A stretch of 64,000 nt of DNA, taken from positions 744,001 to 808,000 of the forward strand of contig CAVOGY010000007.1 in NCBI GenBank assembly GCA_963695675.1, given 5' to 3'. Position 1 is the stretch's first letter. Every line of letters starts with the position of its first letter. The translations under genes were made by a program, and so were the position numbers. This document shows positions 7,483-16,022 of this stretch, one piece after another. Origin of the DNA: DASUPK01 sp963695675. Lineage in GTDB: Bacteria > Actinomycetota > Thermoleophilia > Solirubrobacterales > 70-9. The notes under the pieces are model-generated. The model did no database searches. It saw only the letters and a list, made by a program, of their open reading frames with translations, and was not told the origin of the DNA.

Positions 7483-8501
7483 GCCGAGGCCTCCGGCTCG
7501 GCGGCGCCCAGCATCAGGTCGACGAGCAGGCCCGGGTCGCGGCGGATCCGCTCGCCCTGGCCGGTCTTCTTCTCGAGCTCGAGCGCACGGGGATCGGTCA
7601 GCGGCCGCAGGCGGTTGGAGCGGATCAGCGCCTCGTCGACGCCGCCGAGGCGCCCGCCGTAGGTCGTGTAGACGGGGGTTCCGAGCGCAACCGCCTCGCG
7701 GTTCATCGTCCCACCCGCGGAGACCACGAGATCGGCCAGCGCGACCAGGCTCTGCGCCTCCACCGCGTGGTCGGGGACGATCAGCGAGGGCAAGGCGAGC
7801 TTCTTGACGAAGGACCTCTGCTCCTCGGTCCTCGGCAGGACGACGGCGTGCACGCGCTCGTCCGTCCCGACCCTGGCGAGGACCTGAGGGAACAGGGGAT
7901 TCGACTTGCGGTGGTAGAGCGAGACATCCGGCGGCGGGCGAACGATGACGACGACGCGCTCGGTGTCGACGCCCACCTGATCGAGCACGCCAGGGTCGAC
8001 CTCGAAGTCCGCGAGATAGTACTCCTCCTTGAAGCCGGGATATTGGAAGAGCTTCTCCGGCCCGACGCCGAAGCGGCGGAGCCGCTCGGGCGGAACCGAG
8101 TCAGGGAAGATCACCCGTTTCGCGAGCCGGCAGCCGACTTGGTGCTGGGCGACCGCGAACTCGTAGTCGTGCATGTTCGCCTCGGGGATCCCCAGCAGGC
8201 GCGAGGCGATCGCCAGGTCGTTGGAGCCATGCGCGATCGCCAGGTCGAAGCCCTTCCCATTGCCGAACCGACGCATTCGCCAGGTGCGCTGGATCAACCG
8301 CATCAGCTTGCTCATCCGCGAGGCGCCGCCGTGGCGGCCGATCGGCGTGTGCTCGATGTGGTGGAGCGCGAGCAGCTCCTGGGTCTGCGTGTAGTCGCGC
8401 GAGGTGACCGTCACCTCGTGCCCGGACTCGCGCAGCCGCTCGATGATCGGGCGCAGCACGAGCACGTGCGCCGGCGCCGTCATGTCGGCCCAAATCCTCA
8501 T
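7479..8501 (-). CDS. DUF354 family protein (GT-B-like, probable surface-glycan gene)
   Basis: The 340-residue protein fits the DUF354 family: N-terminal MRIWADMTAPAHVLVLRPII, a central HGSNDLAIASRLLGIP segment, IVRPPPDVSLYH, and VSAGGTMNREAVALGTPVYT near the C-terminus. The family has a two-domain fold like that of UDP-sugar epimerases and GT-B glycosyltransferases, but its activity is not known. It is the first gene of a two-gene operon with the sugar transferase and lies beside asnB and wecA, so a role in polymer assembly is a fair inference. Confidence 0.8.
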   Translation of the reverse strand: MRIWADMTAPAHVLVLRPIIERLRESGHEVTVTSRDYTQTQELLALHHIEHTPIGRHGGASRMSKLMRLIQRTWRMRRFGNGKGFDLAIAHGSNDLAIASRLLGIPEANMHDYEFAVAQHQVGCRLAKRVIFPDSVPPERLRRFGVGPEKLFQYPGFKEEYYLADFEVDPGVLDQVGVDTERVVVIVRPPPDVSLYHRKSNPLFPQVLARVGTDERVHAVVLPRTEEQRSFVKKLALPSLIVPDHAVEAQSLVALADLVVSAGGTMNREAVALGTPVYTTYGGRLGGVDEALIRSNRLRPLTDPRALELEKKTGQGERIRRDPGLLVDLMLGAAEPEASA

Positions 8502-8529
8502 CGGAGCTTGGGCGGGCCCTCGGCCCTGC

Positions 8530-9816
8530 TCAAACCGCTGCGGCAGACAGCTGTGGGTAGAGGGGGTACTTGTCCATCAGCGCGCGGCTTCGCTCGAGCA
8601 GCGAGTCCTTCTGCGCTTCGAACTCGTCGCTGAGGGCGACGACGATCACCCTGGCGATCTCGCGCAGGTCGTCCTCCACCAGGCCGCGGGTGGTCAGCGC
8701 AGGGGTCCCGATGCGCAGCCCCGACGGATTCATCGGCGGGCGCTCGTCGAACGGGATCGCGTTGCGGTTGACGGTGATGCCGACTTCCTCGAGACGGGCC
8801 TCGGCGGTCTTGCCGTCGAGGCCGGTGTTGGTCAGGTCGACCAGGATCAGGTGGACGTCGGTGCCCCCGGTCAGGACATCGATGCCGCCGGCGATCAGCT
8901 CGTCGGCGAGCGCGCGCGCGTTGGCGATGGTCTGACGCTGGCGCTCCTTGAACTGGTCGCTCTGGGCGATCTTCAGGGCCACGGCCTTGGCGGCGATGAT
9001 GTGCATCAGCGGGCCGCCCTGCTGGCCGGGGAAGACGGCGCGGTTGATGTCCGCCGCGAGCTCCTCCTTGCAGAGGATCATCCCGCTGCGCGGACCGCAG
9101 AGCGTCTTGTGGATCGTCGTGGTGACCACGTCCGCATGCGGGACCGGGCTCGGGTGCTCGTCGGCGGCGACCAGGCCGGCGAAGTGGGCCATGTCGACCA
9201 TCAGCTTGGCTCCGACCGAGTCGGCAATCTCCCGGAACGCCGCGAAGTCGAGCTGCCGCGGATACGCCGACCAGCCGGCCACGATCACCTTCGGCTTGTG
9301 CTCCTTCGCCAGCGACGCGACCTCGTCCATGTCGACGAGCCTGTCCTCGCGCCGGACGTGGTAGGCGACCACCTGGTAGAGCTTGCCCGAGACGTTGAGC
9401 TTCATCCCGTGGGTGAGGTGGCCGCCGTGGTCCAGGGCCATCCCCATGATCGTGTCGCCCGGCTCGAGCAACGCCATGTAGGTGGCGTTGTTCGCCTGGG
9501 CCCCGGCGTGGGGCTGGGCGTTGACGTGCTCGGCCCCGAAGAGGGCCTTGGCCCGGTCGATGGCTAGCTGCTCGGCGATGTCCACCCACTCGCACCCGCC
9601 GTAGTAGCGCTTGCCGGGATAGCCCTCGGCGTACTTGTTGGTGAGCACGGAGCCGGCGGCGTCGAGGACCGCCTGGGGAACGAAGTTCTCCGAGGCGATC
9701 ATCTCGAGCGTTCCCTGCTGGCGGCCGAGCTCGCCGTCGAGCACCCGGGCGATCTCCGGGTCGACCTCGGCAAGGTGGGCGGTCTGGAAATCGTCGGGCA
9801 GGTCTACTTGCGTCAA
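8530..9816 (-). CDS. glyA: Serine hydroxymethyltransferase
   Basis: This 428-residue PLP enzyme interconverts serine and glycine while charging tetrahydrofolate with a one-carbon unit. The PLP lysine is Lys237 (TTTIHKTLCGPR), and the family motifs SGSVLTNKYAEGYPGKRYYGG-type (residues 55-74) and HNIDMAHFAGL-type (here VDMAHFAGL) are present. The start is TTG at 9816, six bases after AGGAG. It stands alone between the polysaccharide genes and a SnoaL-like gene. A GC-rich hairpin lies about 60 bases upstream. Confidence 0.96.
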   Translation of the reverse strand: MTQVDLPDDFQTAHLAEVDPEIARVLDGELGRQQGTLEMIASENFVPQAVLDAAGSVLTNKYAEGYPGKRYYGGCEWVDIAEQLAIDRAKALFGAEHVNAQPHAGAQANNATYMALLEPGDTIMGMALDHGGHLTHGMKLNVSGKLYQVVAYHVRREDRLVDMDEVASLAKEHKPKVIVAGWSAYPRQLDFAAFREIADSVGAKLMVDMAHFAGLVAADEHPSPVPHADVVTTTIHKTLCGPRSGMILCKEELAADINRAVFPGQQGGPLMHIIAAKAVALKIAQSDQFKERQRQTIANARALADELIAGGIDVLTGGTDVHLILVDLTNTGLDGKTAEARLEEVGITVNRNAIPFDERPPMNPSGLRIGTPALTTRGLVEDDLREIARVIVVALSDEFEAQKDSLLERSRALMDKYPLYPQLSAAAV

Positions 9817-9873
9817 GTCGGGCTCCTGGATGGTGAAGTGGAAGGTATACAGACGTTATGGCCTCACGCTGAC

Positions 9874-9894
9874 GCCACCGCCTCCCGCGGTGGC
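9874..9894 (-). promoter_or_regulatory. Hairpin in the glyA upstream region
   Basis: GCCACCGC (9874-9881) and GCGGTGGC (9887-9894) form a perfect 8-bp stem with a 5-base loop. No U-tract follows on either strand. It may be in the glyA leader RNA or simply flank the divergent promoters. Confidence 0.4.
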
Positions 9895-9929
9895 CCTTGA
9901 CATTTATTGAGCGGGCGCGCGTATTGGCG

Positions 9930-10061
9930 GTGATGGTGATCTCGGGCATGCAGGGCATGACGCTCGAGCGGATTGAGCGCGGGGCGACGCGCGAGCGGAA
10001 GCGGGCCCGCGAGCTGTTCATCCGCAGCGCCGTCGCGGCCGCAGCGCAAGAGCTGTCTTAG
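9930..10061 (+). CDS. Possible 43-residue small protein
   Basis: A GTG-started open frame encodes a short peptide with an Arg/Glu-rich helix (ERIERGATRERKRARE). TTGACA at 9897-9902 could be a -35 element for it, and its stop overlaps the -10 box of the next gene. There is no good Shine-Dalgarno sequence and no recognised family. It may be chance open frame in GC-rich DNA. Confidence 0.22.
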   Translation: MMVISGMQGMTLERIERGATRERKRARELFIRSAVAAAAQELS

Positions 10062-10070
10062 GCTGGATGT

Positions 10071-10478
10071 GTGCCAAGTCGGAACCTCGAGATCGTCCAG
10101 CGAGGGTTCGAGGCGTTCAACCGCGAGGGGATCGAGGGGATCATTCCCTTGATCCACCCCGAGTTCGAGGCCACCACGCCGCCCGATCTCGCCTCCGAGC
10201 CCGACACCTACCGCGGCCCCGACGGCGTTCGCCGCTGGTTCCAATCCTTCGACGAGGTGATGGATCAGATCCGCTGGGACGCCCGCGGCTTCCGCCAGGT
10301 GGGGGACCGCGTCGTGGTCGAATTCACGCTGCGCGCGAGAGGGAAGACCACCGGGCTCGACTTCGGGCAGGACGCGGTGATGGTCTGGGAGCTCCGCGAC
10401 AGCAAGGCGATCCGGCTGGACCTCTACCCCACGCTCGATCAGGCCCTTGCCGCTGCCGCGGAAGGATCGCGGAGCTAG
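10071..10478 (+). CDS. SnoaL-like / NTF2-fold protein
   Basis: The 135-residue protein has the pattern of the SnoaL-like ketosteroid-isomerase fold: an N-terminal helix (EIVQRGFEAFNREG), IHPEFEATTPPD, a GPDGVRRWF helix and four C-terminal beta strands ending near VMVWELRDSKAIRLDLYP. Such proteins bind small hydrophobic substrates or act as polyketide cyclases; the substrate here cannot be inferred. It begins with GTG six bases after TAGGCT, consistent with a leaderless mRNA. No operon partner is evident. Confidence 0.75.
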   Translation: MPSRNLEIVQRGFEAFNREGIEGIIPLIHPEFEATTPPDLASEPDTYRGPDGVRRWFQSFDEVMDQIRWDARGFRQVGDRVVVEFTLRARGKTTGLDFGQDAVMVWELRDSKAIRLDLYPTLDQALAAAAEGSRS

Positions 10479-10638
10479 ACATGTCGGACCGTTGCGGGAT
10501 TGGGACGCTCACGACGTTACGGCGCGCCGTCGCCCGCCTCGGCGGTCGGCTGCTCGGCAGAGTCGCGATGGCACCTCCCGTCACCTTCAGCTCTGGCATA
10601 GGTGACTGATAGCCTCATCGGTCGGAAAGGAGTCCATC

Positions 10639-10845
10639 GTGCACCCAGCTGCGCTCTTGGGCGGGATCGCCGCCTTGGATGCTGTCTTCGCCGGGCAGGC
10701 TCTCTACGCGATGCGCCATGAGCGTCGAAGGAAAGACGGTGGAGAGGTTTCCGGCGGGAGGCGGGTTGTGACTGCCTGGCCGACCTATCGTCGGCCAGTC
10801 GCTCCTCAAAAGCGGAACAGCCAGGTCGATCAGCCGCCGTTCTGA
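10639..10845 (+). CDS. Small hypothetical protein with hydrophobic N-terminus
   Basis: This 68-residue frame begins with GTG after a strong AAAGGAG Shine-Dalgarno sequence with seven-base spacing, which is the best evidence that it is translated. The first 25 residues are hydrophobic (HPAALLGGIAALDAVFAGQA) and are followed by a basic run (RHERRRKDGG), as in a one-helix membrane peptide. The C-terminal half is rich in Arg and Pro and has no recognisable motif. The family is unknown. Confidence 0.4.
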   Translation: MHPAALLGGIAALDAVFAGQALYAMRHERRRKDGGEVSGGRRVVTAWPTYRRPVAPQKRNSQVDQPPF

Positions 10846-11066
10846 ACGCCCGCACCTTGAGCTTGCCGGACTGCCTGAGCTTCTTGCTCGCCTACTTGAC
10901 CAGCTTCAGAGGATCGTGATCGTCCCCGGCCGCGGCTCGCACTCGAGGGCTTGAGCAGTTTCTTGGCCTTCGCGATAGTGGTGCCGGAGCTCTTGGCGGC
11001 GGCATCGGTGAGCTGGAGGGTCCCCCTCAGCCCGAATCGTGACGCCCCTGCCCGGGTCCCGGGCAT
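10846..11066 (-). pseudogene. Decayed 3' fragment of a cell-surface beta-sandwich protein
   Basis: On the minus strand, short stretches in different frames read like the end of the repetitive surface proteins common in this group: GTLQLTDAAAKSSGTT followed by KAKKLL in one frame, then KKLRQSGKLKVRAF in another. No start, ribosome site or uninterrupted frame joins them. The pieces suggest a gene remnant with at least one frameshift. The region 10479-10638 upstream shows nothing recognisable. Confidence 0.3.
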
Positions 11067-11133
11067 CCTCGGATGGCTGCCGGCGCGCGGCTGAGGCCGG
11101 CCGCCGCCCGATCGGTGTCACGATGCGCCTCGC

Positions 11134-12168
11134 GTGAAGGCGCTCATACGCCGCATCGTTCCCTTTCCCGCCCGCCGCGCCTTCTGGCGAGTGCGCCGAA
11201 ACGTGCCCCGGGTGGCCCAGCCGCTGTCGCTCGCGCTGGCGCGCGCCGAGGCGCCCGGGGAGCCCGTGCTGGTGATCGGCTGCCCGCGGGCGGGGAACAG
11301 CGCACTTCAGGAGCTGCTGGTGCGGAGCTCAGAGCTGGGGTCGGTGCACAGCGAGGGCCACATCCTCTGGGACCCCCACCACCACCCGCGCGACCGCGGC
11401 TGGGACTCCGACGCCCTCGGCGCAGCCGACGTGAGCGATCGCGAGCGCGCCTACATCTACCTCGCGATCGGCATGTTCGTCCGGGCGCCGCGCTTCGTCG
11501 ACAAGACCCCCGAGAACTGCCTGCGGATCCCCTACCTGCTGAAGCTGTTCCCGAACGCCCGCTTCGTCTTCCTGCGCCGGGAGGCCGCTGGCAACGTCAA
11601 CTCGCTGATCGAGGCCTGGAGGGCGCGCCCGAGGTTCGTCAAGTACCGGCTGCCGGAGACGCTCGACGGCCTCGGCGAGCTCAGCGGGAACCGCTGGAGC
11701 TTCGCGCTGATCCCCGGCTGGCGCGAGCTTCGGGACGCGCCGCTGGAGGAGATCTGCGCGCGGCAGTACGTCGCCTGCAACCAGGCGGCGCTGGACGGGC
11801 TCGCCGCTGTCGACCCCGCGCGGCGGTTCGATCTCAGCTATGAGCGCATGTGCTCCGAGCCGCTCGCGAGCGCCCGCGAGCTGTACGCGTGGCTCGGCCT
11901 GGAGTTCGCGCCCGAGATCGAGGCGTACGCCGCTGCGCTCGATCGCACCCTTTCCTCCACGGCGCTGACGGCGCCGCGGCCCGACAAGTGGCGCGAGCAG
12001 AATCCCGAGGCGATCGAGCGCATCCTGCCGCTGACGGCCGCCACCGAGCGCCGGCTGGGCTACGAGCCGGTCTCTTCGAGCTCGGCCGCCAGGAAGGCCT
12101 CGGCCCAGCCACGGCCGCCCATGCCCGCCCCGCAATTCGACAGGAACAGAGGGCGGGGCCCTTCATGA
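11134..12168 (+). CDS. Sulfotransferase family protein
   Basis: The 344-residue protein has the PAPS-dependent sulfotransferase pattern. The 5'-phosphosulfate loop is VIGCPRAGNSALQELL (about residues 47-62), where the usual Ser-Gly-Thr-Thr is changed to Ala-Gly-Asn-Ser. The 3'-phosphate site is FVFLRREAAGNVNSLIEAW, and FVDKTPENCLRIPYL follows the expected spacing. It would move sulfate from PAPS to a carbohydrate or lipid acceptor. It is isolated, next to the tsaC end of the core cluster, and the last 30 residues are low complexity. The GTG start at 11134 is the first of the frame with a basic N-terminus. Confidence 0.82.
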   Translation: MKALIRRIVPFPARRAFWRVRRNVPRVAQPLSLALARAEAPGEPVLVIGCPRAGNSALQELLVRSSELGSVHSEGHILWDPHHHPRDRGWDSDALGAADVSDRERAYIYLAIGMFVRAPRFVDKTPENCLRIPYLLKLFPNARFVFLRREAAGNVNSLIEAWRARPRFVKYRLPETLDGLGELSGNRWSFALIPGWRELRDAPLEEICARQYVACNQAALDGLAAVDPARRFDLSYERMCSEPLASARELYAWLGLEFAPEIEAYAAALDRTLSSTALTAPRPDKWREQNPEAIERILPLTAATERRLGYEPVSSSSAARKASAQPRPPMPAPQFDRNRGRGPS

Positions 12169-12225
12169 CATTCCATGCAAGCGGCACTTCTGAGGTCATA
12201 CCAGTAGGCGGAGGCAGGGCTCTGC

Positions 12226-12864
12226 TCAGGCGCCGGTTCCGCGCAGGATCCCGTCGATCACCCCGCTCGGTAGAGCGCCCTCGCGCAGGACGGCCCACCG
12301 GCCGCCGGAGTCGAGCTCGCTCAGGTCGACGACGGTCGAGGGCGCTCCGATCAGCTCGCCACCGTCGATCGCTACGTCGGTGGCGCCCAGGACCGCCTCG
12401 TCGATCTCGTCGAAGCTTCTCGGCGCCGGGACTCCGCTGCGATTGGCGCTGGTCTGGAAGATCGGGATCATCGCTCCCGCCAGCGGACCCTCGATCAGCC
12501 GGACCCCGAGCCGGTGGGGGTCCTCGGGCGAGGCGAGCGGATAGCGGCGCTCCGGGTTGGCGATCACCAGCGTCACCGGGCCCGGCAGCAGCGCCGACAC
12601 GGCCTGGCGAGAACGCTCCCCGAGCACCGAGACGAGCTCCCGCATCGCCAGCGGCGAGAAGTACATGACGGCGGAGGGCTTGCTCTCCTCCCGGCCCTTG
12701 ATCGAGTGGATCCGATCGACCGCGTCCGTGTTGAGCGGATCGCAGGCGAGACCATAGAGCGTGTCGGCGGGGAAGATCGCAACTCCTCCCTGACCGACGC
12801 AGCGCTCGAGGGCGGAGCGGGCCGCGCCCGGTCCGTCGCGCTCGATCGAGACGATCCCGGTCAT
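12226..12864 (-). CDS. tsaC: L-threonylcarbamoyladenylate synthase (Sua5/YrdC family)
   Basis: This 212-residue protein makes threonylcarbamoyl-AMP from Thr, bicarbonate and ATP, the first step of t6A37 tRNA modification. The YrdC signature is clear: FPADTLYGLACDPLN, KGREESKPSAVM, LLPGPVTLVI and FQTSANRSGVPAP. It lacks the extra C-terminal Sua5 domain, so it is the short TsaC form. The ATG overlaps the prmC stop by four bases (ATGA). The order prfA-prmC-tsaC is the classic actinobacterial arrangement. Confidence 0.95.
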   Translation of the reverse strand: MTGIVSIERDGPGAARSALERCVGQGGVAIFPADTLYGLACDPLNTDAVDRIHSIKGREESKPSAVMYFSPLAMRELVSVLGERSRQAVSALLPGPVTLVIANPERRYPLASPEDPHRLGVRLIEGPLAGAMIPIFQTSANRSGVPAPRSFDEIDEAVLGATDVAIDGGELIGAPSTVVDLSELDSGGRWAVLREGALPSGVIDGILRGTGA

Positions 12865-13715
12865 CGCCCGATGACCGCGCGATCCAGGCCGGCCAGATCC
12901 AGCCGCACCTCCACCTCGCTATAGCCGGCCCCTCGCACGAGCTCCGCCACGGGATCTCCCTGTCCGGCGCCGATCTCGAGGGCGATCACCGCGGGCGGCG
13001 CCTCCATGCGCCCCAGCTCGGCGACCAGCGCCTCGATCACCTCGAGGCCGGTGGGCCCTGCGACCAGCGCCCGGCGCGGCTCGTACTCGCGGATTTCCGG
13101 CGCCAACTCCTCCCACTCGGCTTCGCTGACATACGGCAGGTTGGCGAGCAGAAGATCGAAGCCGCGGCCGTCCGGCTCAGCCCCGCCCAGGGAATCGACA
13201 CCACGCAGGACGACGTCGACGCGGTCGACCAGGCCGAGGCGGTCGGCGTTGACCTGGGCTACCCGGAGGGCATCAAAGGAGGTGTCGGTCGCGACCACGC
13301 GCGCCTGCGGCAGCTCGTCGGCGACCGCCAGTGCGATCGCACCGCTGCCGGTGCCGACGTCGAGAACCTCGCCAGCCTTCAGCTCGAGCGCCACGTCGAC
13401 AAGCAGCTCGGTCTCGGGCCTCGGGATCAGCACCCGGTGATCGACCAGCAGTTCGATCCGGCGAAACTCCTTGCTGCCCAGGATGTAGGCGATCGGCTCG
13501 CGGCGGACACGCCTGCGGACCATCCTGGCGAACTCTCGAGATGCGCCGATCGGCAGCCGGGCCTCGGGCTCGGCCGCGATTCGTGCCCGGTCCCATCCAG
13601 TCGCCTCGGCGAGGAGCAGCTCCGCATCGAGCCGCGCAGTGTCCGAGCCGGCGGCCGCGATTGCGTCGACCGCGGCCCGCAGCGCATCGCCGGCTGCCGA
13701 GGTGGAGGTGCTCAG
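12861..13715 (-). CDS. prmC: Peptide chain release factor N5-glutamine methyltransferase, probable CTG start
   Basis: PrmC methylates the Gln of the release factor GGQ motif. The methyltransferase domain has DVGTGSGAIALAVA and the catalytic NLPY (the usual NPPY with Leu). The first canonical start, ATG 13523, would remove the whole N-terminal helical domain that binds release factor. Upstream the frame encodes just that domain (SDTARLDAELLLAEATGWDR) but contains no ATG, GTG or TTG. A CTG at 13713-13715 overlaps the prfA stop as CTGA and gives 284 residues, the normal family length. I therefore extend the gene to that CTG. Confidence 0.88.
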   Translation of the reverse strand: MSTSTSAAGDALRAAVDAIAAAGSDTARLDAELLLAEATGWDRARIAAEPEARLPIGASREFARMVRRRVRREPIAYILGSKEFRRIELLVDHRVLIPRPETELLVDVALELKAGEVLDVGTGSGAIALAVADELPQARVVATDTSFDALRVAQVNADRLGLVDRVDVVLRGVDSLGGAEPDGRGFDLLLANLPYVSEAEWEELAPEIREYEPRRALVAGPTGLEVIEALVAELGRMEAPPAVIALEIGAGQGDPVAELVRGAGYSEVEVRLDLAGLDRAVIGR

Positions 13716-14785
13716 GCCGTCTCCGCCGTCTGCGCCTCGAGGCGGCGGCGCTTCTCCTCGGAGGAGAGCCCGTCCGTGAACGCGTCGAGCTCCCCGCCGA
13801 GCACCCGGTCCACGCCGCTCACGGTCAGCTTCACCCGGTGGTCGGTGACGCGGTCCTGAGGGAAGTTGTAGGTGCGGATCTTCTCCGAGCGCTCAGCGGT
13901 CCCAACCTGGGCGCGGCGCTCCGAGGCGATCTTCGCCTGCTGCTCGGCGATCTCGCGCTCGAGCAGCCGGGCGCGCAGGACACGCATCGCCTTCTCCCGG
14001 TTCTGAAGCTGTGACTTCTCGTCCTGCATCGAGACGACGAGGCCGGTCGGCGTGTGGGTGATGCGGACCGCCGAGTCGGTCGTGTTGACCGACTGGCCCC
14101 CGGGCCCCGACGAGCGGTAGACGTCGATCTGCAGGTCGCTGGGATCGATCTGCACGTCCACCTCCTCGGCTTCGGGGAGCACCGCGACGGTGGCGGTCGA
14201 GGTGTGGATGCGCCCCTGGGACTCGGTCTTCGGCACCCGCTGCACGCGGTGGGTGCCGCCCTCGTACTTGAAGACGGAGTAGGCGCCGTCGCCCTTGACC
14301 GAGAAAGTGACCTCCTTGAACCCGCCGACCTCGGCGGGGGACTGCGAAAGCAGCTCGACCGTGTACCCGCGGCGCTCGGCGTAGCGGGTGAGCATCTTGT
14401 AGAGGTCACCCGCGAACAGCGCCGCCTCGTCCCCGCCCGTGCCCGCCCTGATCTCGACGATCACGTTCTTGTCGTCGTTCGGGTCCCGCTCGACCATCGC
14501 CAGGCGGATTCGCTCGCCGAGGTCCTCCAGGCGGCCTGGTGCCTCCGCCAGGACCTTCTTGAGCTCGGGGTCGTCGCCGTCCTCCGCGAGGAGCTCGCGC
14601 GCGCCTTCGAGGTCGTCCTTGAGAGTCAGCCACTCCCGCGCAAGCTCGTGCGCGGGCTGGAGCTCGCGGTACTCGCGCCCGACCTCGGCGTAGCGCTCCC
14701 GGTCGGCGATCACCTTCGGATCGGACATCTGCCGCTCGAGCTCCTCGAAGCGGCCCTCGATCTGGTCGACCAGCGCATCGATCAT
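13712..14785 (-). CDS. prfA: Peptide chain release factor 1
   Basis: RF1 ends translation at UAA and UAG. The 357-residue protein has the catalytic SSGPGGQSVNT loop and the RF1 recognition segment RVPKTESQGRIHTS, where the codon-reading tripeptide is Pro-Lys-Thr rather than the more common Pro-Ala-Thr. The ATG at 14785 gives the usual N-terminus (IDALVDQIEGRFEEL); upstream open frame is Arg/Gly-rich noise. GACAAT ends seven bases before the ATG and could be a -10 box. It is followed by prmC with a CTGA overlap. Confidence 0.96.
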   Translation of the reverse strand: MIDALVDQIEGRFEELERQMSDPKVIADRERYAEVGREYRELQPAHELAREWLTLKDDLEGARELLAEDGDDPELKKVLAEAPGRLEDLGERIRLAMVERDPNDDKNVIVEIRAGTGGDEAALFAGDLYKMLTRYAERRGYTVELLSQSPAEVGGFKEVTFSVKGDGAYSVFKYEGGTHRVQRVPKTESQGRIHTSTATVAVLPEAEEVDVQIDPSDLQIDVYRSSGPGGQSVNTTDSAVRITHTPTGLVVSMQDEKSQLQNREKAMRVLRARLLEREIAEQQAKIASERRAQVGTAERSEKIRTYNFPQDRVTDHRVKLTVSGVDRVLGGELDAFTDGLSSEEKRRRLEAQTAETA

Positions 14786-14964
14786 GCTCCCGATTGTCGC
14801 GCACCGACCCGACCCAGCTACCCCTCTCACCCGTACCCACCCGCGCGGCAGGCCCGGACGGACGCTCCACGCGAACGTCCTGCGCCACCGGCCGGTCCTG
14901 CTCACAGCGGGCTACACAGGAGCCCTGCTCGCCGTCGTCGGCCCGGTGCGTTGACGATCGCGGG

Positions 14965-15387
14965 CTAGCTGGTACCGCTGGTGACGGGCGCCGGAGAGGA
15001 TTGCTGGGAGGAGTAGCCGCTCGATGGACCGTAGTAGTAGCCCTCGTCCCCGTACGCCTGGGTGTACGGATCCGTCCCCGAGCCGTCGGACGACGTCGAG
15101 GAGCTCGCGCCTGAGTTCCTCGCGCTCGCCTTCTTGGCCCTGGCGACCGCCTTCGGCCCCAGGGCCGGATCGTTGCCGGCCGCCATCTGCGCGGCGATCA
15201 GGCCGCCGATGAGCAGCGTCGCGACGATCGCCAGGGCCGCGAGCTTCGCGGTCACAGCCTTGGTCGACTGACGGGGCCCGCGCGAGTAGTACCGCCGTTG
15301 GCGGGACGCGCGAACGGGACGCGCGGACCGGGGAGGCTCCGTGTATCGGCGCGGCACGCGATCCGGGTATCGGCGATCGGGGCTCAT
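14965..15387 (-). CDS. Small single-pass membrane protein with Ser/Tyr-rich outer tail
   Basis: This 140-residue protein has an Arg-rich cytoplasmic N-terminus (about 42 residues), one membrane helix (about 45-70) and an extracytoplasmic tail rich in Ser, Tyr and Gly. It is the last gene of an operon with a flavin transferase (ApbE) and a ferric-reductase-like membrane protein, joined by an ATGA overlap. The tail holds Ser-Gly-Ala-Ser at 92-95, close to the (S/T)GA(S/T) core that ApbE flavinylates, but the upstream Asp of the motif is missing and no FMN-binding domain is present. I do not recognise a family. Confidence 0.6.
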   Translation of the reverse strand: MSPDRRYPDRVPRRYTEPPRSARPVRASRQRRYYSRGPRQSTKAVTAKLAALAIVATLLIGGLIAAQMAAGNDPALGPKAVARAKKASARNSGASSSTSSDGSGTDPYTQAYGDEGYYYGPSSGYSSQQSSPAPVTSGTS

Positions 15388-16022
15388 CTCGCCACCTCGT
15401 AGTCGTAGTCGGGCGCGGCGGTTTGCTGGATCGGGTCCGAGGGCAGAGGAATCCGCCGTCGATGTCGACCCTGCGCCGGCTCGTCGCTCGGCAGGAGGCG
15501 GACGGCCGCCATCGCCGCGATCGGCGCCGCCGTCGCGATCAGGATGACCAGAAGCCAGAAGGAACGAGCGTCGGTGCCGGCCCCCAGGGTGTGGATCACT
15601 GCGAGCAGATAGACCGCCAGCGTCCAGCGATGCATCTGGCGCCAGAGCTTCGGGCCGATCCAGCGACGCACGTAGAACGTCAGTCCGAGCACGGCGGCCA
15701 GCCAGCCCCCGACAACGCCAATGCCCGTCCAAACCGGGCGATGCGACATCACGAACGGGATCGCGATCCCCGCCAGGCCGGGTCGCAGATAGGTGTCGCC
15801 GAGCAGCGCCACGCCGTGGGCAGCGATCGCCAGCAGCGCGATCAGCGCGGTCGCCTCGTGCAGCTGCTTCACCCGGGCCATTGCGCCCGGGCCCTTGGCA
15901 GAGCGCATGGCCATCGCCAAACCTAGGCCGACCGATACGGCGACCAGAACCAGGGCGACCACGCCCAACGCCCGGCTCGCAATCCAGAAGAGGTGCTGGC
16001 TGGGATCGGTGTAAGAGTTCAC
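15384..16022 (-). CDS. Ferric reductase-like transmembrane protein
   Basis: The 212-residue protein has six hydrophobic helices. Paired histidines on neighbouring helices (LHEATAL with AIAAHGVAL, and MHRWTLAVYLL with AVIHTLG) match the heme-b ligands of the ferric-reductase-like / MsrQ family, which passes electrons across the membrane. The GTG start at 16022 overlaps the apbE stop (GTGA), and the stop overlaps the next gene (ATGA), so three genes are coupled. Together with ApbE it suggests an extracytoplasmic flavin-based redox unit. Confidence 0.8.
   Translation of the reverse strand: MNSYTDPSQHLFWIASRALGVVALVLVAVSVGLGLAMAMRSAKGPGAMARVKQLHEATALIALLAIAAHGVALLGDTYLRPGLAGIAIPFVMSHRPVWTGIGVVGGWLAAVLGLTFYVRRWIGPKLWRQMHRWTLAVYLLAVIHTLGAGTDARSFWLLVILIATAAPIAAMAAVRLLPSDEPAQGRHRRRIPLPSDPIQQTAAPDYDYEVAR

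Noticed and set aside
9817..9929. Possible glycine or folate riboswitch before glyA
   Set aside because: Only one hairpin is present and the conserved cores of these riboswitches are not seen.
8498..10021. Very long open frame on the minus strand overlapping glyA in another frame
   Set aside because: The product is Arg/Pro/Gly-rich without motifs, while glyA in the correct frame is complete. Long antisense or out-of-frame openings are expected at this GC content; the same applies to frames over rpmE-hydrolase, etf, the mutase and ftsZ.
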